This document shows positions 1-4,572 of a stretch of DNA of 6,336 nucleotides, in pieces. The stretch comes from Spirochaetaceae bacterium (lineage in GTDB: Bacteria > Spirochaetota > Spirochaetia > Treponematales > Breznakiellaceae). The stretch is taken from NCBI GenBank assembly GCA_031278295.1, contig JAITKQ010000057.1, forward strand, positions 1 to 6,336. The letters are read 5' to 3'. Both the position numbers and the translations under genes were made by a program. Below the pieces are notes generated by a model, which did not search any database, was not told the DNA's origin, and saw only the letters and a list, made by a program, of their open reading frames with translations. How positions within the stretch are numbered: the first letter of the stretch is position 1; each line of letters begins with the position of its first letter.

Positions 1-373
1 AGACGAATGGTGTCTACCCTGTTTCTGGCAATCCGCGCCATTCGTTGCATATCTTTTTCAAAGTCGGCAATGTCAATGAACCATGGTTTTGACAGCGGCG
101 AATAATGATTACACTTACAGCAGTTAAGATTGCAATGATCCACAACATGAACTTCAAAATAAAGTCCGCTTCTCTGGTGGTACTTGCCGTACTTCCGCCA
201 ATAGCTCCAATAAATCGCGTGCACCGCCGGAATTTCAAACGGCAGTTTTTGATAAATTTTCCCCAGAAATCTAACCAAGGAGTTAATAATACTTTTGCGG
301 CCGCGACGCCGCTTTGAGCGTCTACTGGTTGACGTAGTTGAATTTTTTTTCTTTGGGGGGGGGGGGGGGTCAT
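1..373 (-). CDS. Radical SAM protein, N-terminal part; phase-variable and out of frame at the present tract length
   Basis: Only the N-terminal part is in the window; the gene continues past base 1. Reading the minus strand in the frame whose codons include 353-351 gives an open frame up to the edge. It contains the segment YFEVHVVDHCNLNCCKCNHY with the radical SAM motif C-x3-C-x2-C (Cys codons at 134-132, 122-120, 113-111; an extra Cys at 119-117). Proteins with a DHCNLNC-x2-C-xHxSPL signature are radical SAM / 4Fe-4S enzymes, often found beside polysaccharide glycosyltransferases. The likely start is the ATG at 373-371, one base after the glycosyltransferase stop, with AGAGGA at 387-382 eight bases upstream. 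Fifteen C (369-355) follow the start codon, so the ATG is not in frame with the radical SAM codons; 13 or 16 C would restore the frame. Between tract and domain lies a basic stretch, RRSKRRRGRK. A weaker internal start (TTG near 281) could bypass the tract. The family call is firm; the substrate is unknown. Confidence 0.8.
355..369 (-). repeat. C15 (G15 on plus strand) tract after the radical SAM start codon
   Basis: Fifteen identical bases begin in codon 2 of the gene. Tracts this long change length by slipped-strand mispairing during replication. In frame arithmetic, n C with n equal to 1 modulo 3 joins the ATG to the radical SAM frame; the observed n of 15 does not. The tract therefore acts as an on/off translation switch by position. 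A run of eight A follows closely (350-343) and could add further slippage. Confidence 0.85.
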
Positions 374-374
374 G

Positions 375-1163
375 CTATTTTTCCTCTTTTCTCTTGCTGA
401 TGATATAGGTATTCCAGTAATATTTTAACGCCGGCAAAAAGCCGTCCTGCTTTACACGGTTAATCCAAATACCCGCTACGGCAGGCAAATCCAAAATTAT
501 AAACAGCATCCGCGAAAACACGTTGTCGCCCAGTGCGGAAAAATACTTCCAGCGCCTTTCCATGCTTTTACGGCCTTCCTCGGAAAACCATGAGCCTGTA
601 TAGTGGTGTATCGTGCGGGTGTTCTTTGTTTTCTTAACCTCGCCTGTAACATAACTTTTTGCCGAAAAATAGTCGGACGGCAGAATGTCGTAATTTTCGT
701 TAGCAAACGACTCGTCCAATATATCCCGCATTATTATAGGCAGGACCAGCGGTCCGTTAAATTCACGCTCGTGGTAGTCCAGACATTTTTTAATAAACGG
801 ATGACCTTTTTCCGCTCCAAAGCATCCCGCTTCTATTCTCTGTCCGTTGTCTTCATAACCCAGCATGATATTTCTGTTAAGCAAACCGCCAAACGGCCTC
901 ACCGCTTCTACATCCATATCCATGTATACGCCGCCGTAATTGTACAGGGCAAACAACCGTATATAATCGGCGGCGCAGGGGTATTTTTTTGCTTCGAAAG
1001 CCTGTTTTACCCAGATTGAACTGTTAATGTCAAAGCGGTCAAAATTCCACAGCACAAATTCATATCCGTCCAGTTTTTCATGCCAAGTTTTCATGCAGTA
1101 TTCAAATTTCTCCGGCACGGGGTCTCCCGACAGCCAGCAGTAGTGGATAGTCTTGGGGATCAT
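375..1163 (-). CDS. DXD-motif glycosyltransferase (GT32-like, glycosyltransferase sugar-binding region family)
   Basis: A 262-residue protein that probably transfers a sugar from a nucleotide sugar to a surface glycan or lipid. It opens with MIPKTIHYCWLSGDPVPEKF, the classic start of this family, and has the core AADYIRLFALYNYGGVYMDM at about 64-83 with the metal-binding DxD at D82 and D84. The late IHHYTGSW (about 185-192) supplies the conserved His-His and Trp near the active site. A hydrophobic stretch at about 218-233 may help membrane contact. The start is the ATG at 1163-1161 with AGAGG (1175-1171) seven bases upstream. A TTG at 1193 would add ten residues (AQIFNRGGG) that do not fit the family. 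The radical SAM start lies one base after its stop, so the two are probably co-transcribed. Expression may depend on the C15 tract in its leader. The family is clear; donor and acceptor are not. Confidence 0.92.
   Translation of the reverse strand: MIPKTIHYCWLSGDPVPEKFEYCMKTWHEKLDGYEFVLWNFDRFDINSSIWVKQAFEAKKYPCAADYIRLFALYNYGGVYMDMDVEAVRPFGGLLNRNIMLGYEDNGQRIEAGCFGAEKGHPFIKKCLDYHEREFNGPLVLPIIMRDILDESFANENYDILPSDYFSAKSYVTGEVKKTKNTRTIHHYTGSWFSEEGRKSMERRWKYFSALGDNVFSRMLFIILDLPAVAGIWINRVKQDGFLPALKYYWNTYIISKRKEEK
382..387 (-). promoter_or_regulatory. Ribosome binding site deciding the radical SAM start
   Basis: AGAGGA on the minus strand lies inside the last codons of the glycosyltransferase gene, eight bases before the ATG at 373-371. 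Its good spacing argues that this ATG, which is out of frame with the radical SAM domain at 15 C, is the genuine start codon of that gene. Confidence 0.6.
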
Positions 1164-1170
1164 GCCGCCG

Positions 1171-1175
1171 CCTCT
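1171..1175 (-). promoter_or_regulatory. Ribosome binding site of the glycosyltransferase
   Basis: AGAGG on the minus strand sits seven bases before the ATG at 1163-1161. It supports that start over the upstream TTG at 1193. Confidence 0.55.
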
Positions 1176-1231
1176 GTTGAAAATTTGCGCCAAAAATATG
1201 GCGTACTTTCGCTTAAATTATTTCTCTGGTA

Positions 1232-1246
1232 GGGGGGGGGGGGGGG
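1232..1246 (-). repeat. C15 (G15 on plus strand) tract in the glycosyltransferase leader
   Basis: Fifteen identical bases lie about 70-83 bases upstream of the glycosyltransferase start and about 90 bases downstream of the candidate promoter start point. The length equals that of the tract in the next gene. In the glycosyltransferase frame a TAA (1220-1218) lies between tract and start, so it is not a simple in-frame switch of that protein. It could act through the leader ORF, leader folding, or promoter spacing. Confidence 0.8.
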
Positions 1247-1338
1247 ATAAGGCCAGCGTTCTATATTCTTCCGGCGCTGCATCTACACGGTAAAAGAGCG
1301 CAAAACCGGCTATCCTGCACCGAAACATCATAGGCATT

Positions 1339-1365
1339 TTTATACCACAGAATAGTTTTTGTCAA
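1339..1365 (-). promoter_or_regulatory. Sigma70-type promoter for the glycosyltransferase / radical SAM operon
   Basis: On the minus strand a perfect TTGACA (1365-1360) is followed after 15 bases by TATAAA (1344-1339), preceded by TG one base away, an extended -10. An alternative -10, TAAAAA at 1342-1337, gives 17-base spacing. Transcription would begin near 1332 and make a leader of roughly 170 bases that contains the C15 tract before the glycosyltransferase start. Confidence 0.6.
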
Positions 1366-1463
1366 GCGTACGCGCCAATCACGCGGGTCGAGGGGCTGTA
1401 CGCTAATGAGAGGGGCGGCAGGCGCGGCAGCGCTGCGGATTTCCGCGCAAGGGATAGAAGCGG

Positions 1464-1502
1464 AATGAGGCCGCCCGGCGCTCCGCGCCATGCGGCCTCA
1501 TT
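1464..1502. repeat. Long imperfect palindrome (intergenic hairpin)
   Basis: AATGAGGCCGC (1464-1474) is exactly complementary to GCGGCCTCATT (1492-1502). Inside, GGCGC (1477-1481) pairs with GCGCC (1485-1489) across a TCC loop, leaving one 2x2 internal loop. That is 16 base pairs in 39 bases. It lies between two divergent genes, so it is not an ordinary gene-end terminator. It could be a dispersed palindromic element or a leader structure for phoH if transcription starts upstream. Confidence 0.7.
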
Positions 1503-1518
1503 ATAGCGGATAGCCCGA

Positions 1519-1535
1519 CCCCGCCAGCGGCGGGG
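1519..1535. repeat. GC hairpin upstream of phoH
   Basis: CCCCGCC (1519-1525) and GGCGGGG (1529-1535) form a perfect 7-bp stem with a three-base loop, 16 bases after the larger palindrome. No T-run follows on either strand, so a classical terminator is unlikely. Confidence 0.55.
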
Positions 1536-1580
1536 ATGCGCCCAAAAGGGAACGGCCTCCTGTGTTTATCCCGCGTTGCC

Positions 1581-1609
1581 TTGACGGGAGGGAAAACAGC
1601 GCTTACACT
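1581..1609 (+). promoter_or_regulatory. phoH: Possible phoH promoter
   Basis: TTGACG (1581-1586) and TACACT (1604-1609) are separated by 17 bases. Transcription would begin near 1616, just ahead of the AGAGGTGG ribosome binding site at 1618-1625, giving a very short leader. The -10 matches only four of six positions. If real, it rules out the GTG at 1562 as the start of phoH. Confidence 0.35.
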
Positions 1610-1627
1610 ATCATATTAGAGGTGGAT

Positions 1628-2596
1628 TTGGAAGACAGCGTAACCATAGTGCTGGATGGCGGGGACATGGTTTCCGCCGTGTGCGGATCCAATGACGGCA
1701 ACCTGAAAATACTTGAAAGTACGCTTGGCGGCAAGCTTGCCGTGCGCGGTAACGAAGTACGGATGGAAGGCCTGAACGAGACGGGCGCCGAACGTTTTCG
1801 TAGCGTGATGGATAACCTGATCAGCGCGGCCCGGCTCGGTGAATCGCCCTCGCCGGATTTTGTAAAGGCGCTTGCCGGTGATTCGGGGGCCGAAGGCGGG
1901 ACGGCGATCCGTCACGCGGAAGCTATACGTTCAGGCTGCATAAATATACCTCACGCTTTCGGCAAGGTTTTTCCGCACAGCGGCAACCAGGCCGCCTACG
2001 TTCAGGGTATGCGGGAGTTCGACATCTGTTTCTGCGTGGGGCCCGCCGGTACGGGCAAGACCTACCTTGCCATAGCAAACGCGCTCTCACTGGTACTGTC
2101 AAAGAAGATACGCAGGCTGGTGCTTACCCGCCCCGTTGTAGAAGCGGGGGAAAGTCTCGGCTTTTTGCCGGGAGACCTCGCGCAAAAGATAAACCCGTAC
2201 CTTCGCCCGCTTTACGACGCGATGGAGGCGCTCGTTCCCTACGAAGTGATACGCCGTATGGAAGAGAGCCGTATCATTGAAATTGCGCCCCTCGCCTATA
2301 TGCGTGGACGCAGCCTGAACGAGGCTTTCATCATACTAGACGAAGCGCAGAATACGACCAAGGAACAGATGAAAATGTTCCTTACCCGGCTGGGACGGGG
2401 TTCGCGAGCCGTAATAACGGGGGACCCCACCCAGATCGATCTGCCAAAACGCATGGATTCGGGGCTTTTACACGCGCTTTCCATCCTGAGAAATGTTGAC
2501 GGCATTTATTTTTCTTACTTCAATACCAAGGATGTGGTTAGAAATGCCCTTATCAAAAAAATAATACAGGCGTATGACGAAGAAAAGTATGTTTGA
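1628..2596 (+). CDS. phoH: PhoH-family ATPase (PhoH/YbeZ-like)
   Basis: A cytosolic P-loop NTPase of about 322 residues, the usual size for PhoH proteins, which act in RNA metabolism and commonly partner the endoribonuclease YbeY. Walker A is GPAGTGKT at about 138-145, followed by the PhoH-specific RPVVEAGESLGFLPGD at about 168-183. Walker B sits in GRSLNEAFIILDEAQNT at about 227-243, then TGDPTQIDLP at about 264-273. The short N-terminal part (SVTIVLDGGD and onward) is the KH-like region before the ATPase. I prefer the TTG at 1628 because AGAGG (1618-1622) lies five bases before it and homologues begin close to this point. A GTG at 1562 would add 22 residues without a well-placed ribosome binding site. 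The gene overlaps the next by 23 bases, suggesting translational coupling. The family is certain; the exact start is not. Confidence 0.95.
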   Translation: MEDSVTIVLDGGDMVSAVCGSNDGNLKILESTLGGKLAVRGNEVRMEGLNETGAERFRSVMDNLISAARLGESPSPDFVKALAGDSGAEGGTAIRHAEAIRSGCINIPHAFGKVFPHSGNQAAYVQGMREFDICFCVGPAGTGKTYLAIANALSLVLSKKIRRLVLTRPVVEAGESLGFLPGDLAQKINPYLRPLYDAMEALVPYEVIRRMEESRIIEIAPLAYMRGRSLNEAFIILDEAQNTTKEQMKMFLTRLGRGSRAVITGDPTQIDLPKRMDSGLLHALSILRNVDGIYFSYFNTKDVVRNALIKKIIQAYDEEKYV

Positions 2597-4016
2597 AAAG
2601 ATAAGGGGCGCGGTAAAATCCACAGGTTTCACGGTAAAACAGTCGGCGGTTGTAACGCTTTCCTTCATAATTTCCGCCAGTTCGTTTCTTTCCGCTGAAA
2701 ATCCGTCGGTGCGTACATTTATCGGACGCTTGCTGCTTTTCTTGCTGTTTTTTGTACTGGTTATACTCTTTACCGGCCGTCGTTTAAGTTTACCCGGAAA
2801 CCGCCACCGTACCGAAGCGGAGGTAATCCTTCTTTCGACCCTGAGCAGCGTATTCTTCATTGCCGTTTTTTTTACCGGAAATATCAGTATGTTCGACGGA
2901 TACATGCCTGTTTCCATCGTGCTGCCAACGGCGCTCGTCGTGATGCTGGTTTCCATATCCATGGATTCCCGTCTTGGCATGGTTGTGGCTTTGCTCTTTC
3001 CGACGGGCGCCCTGCTGTCCGGGGCAGTAAACATCGAGGCGTATATAATGGCGGTGGCATCGGGGGCTTCCGGCGCCTTGTCGTTGCGCAAGGCGAGGCG
3101 GCGCATGGATATGGTAAGGGCCGGTGCCATAATCGCGGGAATAAACGTTATTACGGTTATCTCAATCATGCTGCGGCAAGGCTGTCCCGCCAAATTCTAC
3201 CCGTTTATTATGTTTTGGGCCGCCATAAACGGCCTGGTGTCCGGGATGCTGGTTCTGGGCATACTGCCGGTAATAGAAAACGCGCTGCATCTGGCGACGA
3301 CTTTTAAGCTGATAGAACTGCTTGATACCGGCGCCCCGGTGTTGCGCAAGATGGAAAACTCGGCGCCGGGAACGTACAGCCATTCCATGATGGTCGCGTC
3401 GCTTGCGGAAACCGCCTGTAACGAAATCGGCGCCAGGGCGCTGCTTGCGCGGGTCGGCGCGTACTACCACGATATTGGCAAAATAGACCACCCCGAATAC
3501 TTTGTCGAGAATCAAAAACTTTACAACAAACATAACGAATTGAATCCGCGCCTTTCCGCTACCATTATCCGAAGCCACGTAAAGCTAGGCATCGAAAAGG
3601 CAAGGGCTATAGGGCTGCCGACCGATGTGATCAGTTTTATCGCGGAGCATCACGGCAATTCGCTTATAAAATGGTTTTACAACGCCGCGCTCGAAAAAGA
3701 GGGGCAGGTGGATCGGGAGGACTTCTGCTACCCGGGCGACCCGCCGCGCTCCCGCGAGTCCGCCGTCGTTATGCTTGCCGATGTTACCGAGGCGGCAACC
3801 CGTACGCTTGAAAAACCGACGGTCGCCCGGCTTGAAAAATTCATCGACGAGCTGTTCAAGGACAAGTATGAAACCGGTCAGCTTGCCGAGTCCGCCCTCA
3901 CCTTCCGTGATCTGGAAACCATAAAGTCAAGTTTTGTCCGCGTCCTTGTCGGTTTCTACCATTCCCGCATAGAGTACCCAAAGCTTTCCAAACCCGAAGC
4001 GGCGGGCGGCGTTTAA
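2574..4016 (+). CDS. Membrane HD-domain phosphohydrolase, PgpH-like 7TM-HD protein (likely cyclic di-AMP phosphodiesterase)
   Basis: A 480-residue inner-membrane protein. The N-terminal half has about seven or eight hydrophobic segments (roughly 24-40, 50-67, 84-101, 111-129, 134-150, 155-170, 184-200, 208-232). The C-terminal half is a cytosolic HD domain with all expected metal ligands: H270 (TYSHSMMV), H299-D300 (YYHDIGK), H335 (RSHVKLG), H359-H360 (AEHHGNS) and D403 (MLADVTEA). PgpH proteins of this kind hydrolyse cyclic di-AMP; the activity here is inferred from the family. Classical PgpH proteins are about 700 residues with a large extracellular domain after the first helix; here only about ten residues separate helices one and two, so that sensor is absent. 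The ATG at 2574 overlaps phoH by 23 bases; an ATG at 2589 (MFEKIRG) is an alternative with an 8-base overlap. ybeY, often the next gene, is not present. Confidence 0.9.
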   Translation: MTKKSMFEKIRGAVKSTGFTVKQSAVVTLSFIISASSFLSAENPSVRTFIGRLLLFLLFFVLVILFTGRRLSLPGNRHRTEAEVILLSTLSSVFFIAVFFTGNISMFDGYMPVSIVLPTALVVMLVSISMDSRLGMVVALLFPTGALLSGAVNIEAYIMAVASGASGALSLRKARRRMDMVRAGAIIAGINVITVISIMLRQGCPAKFYPFIMFWAAINGLVSGMLVLGILPVIENALHLATTFKLIELLDTGAPVLRKMENSAPGTYSHSMMVASLAETACNEIGARALLARVGAYYHDIGKIDHPEYFVENQKLYNKHNELNPRLSATIIRSHVKLGIEKARAIGLPTDVISFIAEHHGNSLIKWFYNAALEKEGQVDREDFCYPGDPPRSRESAVVMLADVTEAATRTLEKPTVARLEKFIDELFKDKYETGQLAESALTFRDLETIKSSFVRVLVGFYHSRIEYPKLSKPEAAGGV

Positions 4017-4024
4017 GGCCGCCC
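4004..4024 (+). terminator. Hairpin across the stop codon of the HD gene, terminator-like
   Basis: GGGCGGC (4004-4010) pairs perfectly with GCCGCCC (4018-4024) around the loop GTTTAAG, which contains the TAA stop. No T-run follows (GTTCAAGG), so it is either a weak or factor-assisted terminator, or a 3'-end stabilising structure. Confidence 0.4.
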
Positions 4025-4251
4025 GTTCAAGGTTGCGGGGGCTTTACGAGTCGTCCGTGGGGGCGGCTTGGCGGGTGAGTTAAAGGTGAATTGTACGGCG
4101 TATCAGGGCCGGTATTCCGCCGCCTTCATCTAAACTTGACCGTCATAAATTTTTAAGCGGAATTTGTCCGAAAAACGAAGTCTTGCCCCACACGGTCAAA
4201 GCAAAACGAGACTTAAAGCGTAAATACCATATATGCGACAGTTAATACCGA

Positions 4252-4306
4252 AACAGGGGCTGTGGCGCTAAATCCGCGCCCGCGTCAACAAGCGGGAAGC
4301 CCTGTT
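4252..4306 (+). other. Possible structured RNA element (three-way junction)
   Basis: AACAGGG (4252-4258) pairs with CCCTGTT (4300-4306), and past a bulged G the pair CT/AG extends the stem. Inside, GGCGC (4264-4268) pairs with GCGCC (4276-4280). A third helix can form from CGC (4281-4283) with GCG (4292-4294), or alternatively CCCGC (4279-4283) with GCGGG (4292-4296), competing with the second helix. It matches no riboswitch I can name. It lies about 270 bases upstream of the aminotransferase. Confidence 0.3.
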
Positions 4307-4334
4307 CCGCCGGCGTAAGGCTTATGGGATTTTT

Positions 4335-4383
4335 GAGACACCGGGTTTTTGGCGAGACAAAACCGCGCTTTGTCTTTGAGACA
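4335..4383 (+). repeat. GAGACA short repeats with a small hairpin
   Basis: GAGACA occurs at 4335-4340, 4354-4359 and 4378-4383; the first two are preceded by similar GGG-T-rich words. AGACAAA (4355-4361) pairs exactly with TTTGTCT (4369-4375) around a 7-base loop. No function is assigned. Confidence 0.35.
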
Positions 4384-4393
4384 GGGCATATCC

Positions 4394-4498
4394 GGGGGGA
4401 GGGGTCCTGGTCACGGATAAGGGGAAGCGACTGGGGAGGCGGAGTCGGGGCTGAGGGGCGCCGGGAGATCGGGGTCAGACTCCGTTAGGGGGCGGGGG
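4394..4498 (+). repeat. G-run cluster, potential G-quadruplex region
   Basis: Nine runs of four or more G occur in 105 bases (4394-4399, 4401-4404, 4421-4424, 4433-4436, 4447-4450, 4455-4458, 4471-4474, 4488-4492, 4494-4498). Loops between neighbouring runs are 1 to 16 bases. The G strand is the coding strand of the downstream aminotransferase, so the structure could form in its leader RNA or in the non-template DNA strand. Confidence 0.5.
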
Positions 4499-4515
4499 CT
4501 GTGATACAAGGCCCC
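4495..4515 (+). promoter_or_regulatory. GC hairpin upstream of the aminotransferase
   Basis: GGGGC (4495-4499) pairs with GCCCC (4511-4515) around an 11-base loop, ending 57 bases before the start codon. It may be a leader structure; only position and pairing support this. Confidence 0.25.
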
Positions 4516-4561
4516 TGTTTGGTAGTATTGGTGTAGCGGGCCGGAATTTTTGCCTGCAAAC

Positions 4562-4568
4562 AAGGAGG
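4562..4568 (+). promoter_or_regulatory. Strong ribosome binding site of the aminotransferase
   Basis: AAGGAGG, a near-perfect complement of the 16S rRNA 3' end, lies four bases before the ATG at 4573 and fixes that start. Confidence 0.8.
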
Positions 4569-4572
4569 TTTT

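Larger units (their letters stand above)
1160..1282 (-). other. Candidate short leader ORF reading through the C15 tract and overlapping the glycosyltransferase start
   Basis: With 15 C, an ATG at 1282-1280 opens a 40-codon frame (begins MQRRKNIERWPY, then prolines, ends FSTEAAA) whose TGA at 1162-1160 overlaps the glycosyltransferase ATG as ATGA. The two other frames leaving the tract stop at 1220-1218 and 1215-1213, about 50 bases short. No good ribosome binding site precedes this ATG. A second ATG, at 1331-1329, enters the tract in a different frame and ends at 1218 after 37 codons. I recognise no family. It may be a leader peptide for translational coupling, or chance. Confidence 0.25.
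4017..4572. other. 556-base intergenic region without a recognisable gene
   Basis: I find no convincing coding frame on either strand. The stretch holds a possible three-way-junction RNA (4252-4306), a small hairpin with GAGACA words (4335-4383), a very G-rich part (4394-4498) and a small GC hairpin (4495-4515). An 8-base inverted pair, TTGACCGT at 4136-4143 and ACGGTCAA at 4192-4199, may be chance. No clear promoter for the aminotransferase can be picked out. ybeY would be expected here by comparison with related operons, and no remnant is visible. Confidence 0.6.

Noticed and set aside
14..373. 119-residue minus-strand reading frame from the ATG at 373
   Set aside because: It starts at a plausible ATG but leaves the C15 tract in the wrong frame; the adjacent frame carries the radical SAM motif. 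It is the OFF-state product, not a separate gene.
603..1019. Plus-strand open frame opposite the glycosyltransferase
   Set aside because: It is antisense to a well supported gene and has no recognisable protein features.
1261..1491. 76-residue minus-strand frame in the divergent spacer
   Set aside because: It runs through the palindromes and the promoter, is rich in Ala/Arg/Pro as expected of GC-rich non-coding DNA, and has no ribosome binding site or family.
2468..3193. 241-residue minus-strand frame opposite phoH and the HD gene
   Set aside because: It is a shadow of two confidently identified genes; its composition (many Thr, Ser, Arg) is that of antisense translation.
4136..4199. Inverted pair TTGACCGT / ACGGTCAA as ends of a mobile element
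   Set aside because: Eight bases with a 48-base interior and no duplication at the flanks can occur by chance; no transposase is present.
4252..4306. Cobalamin riboswitch
   Set aside because: Some words look similar (AACAGGG, TAAATCC, GCGGGAAG), but the GGTG-AA-TCC core and the downstream conserved box are not present in the right order.
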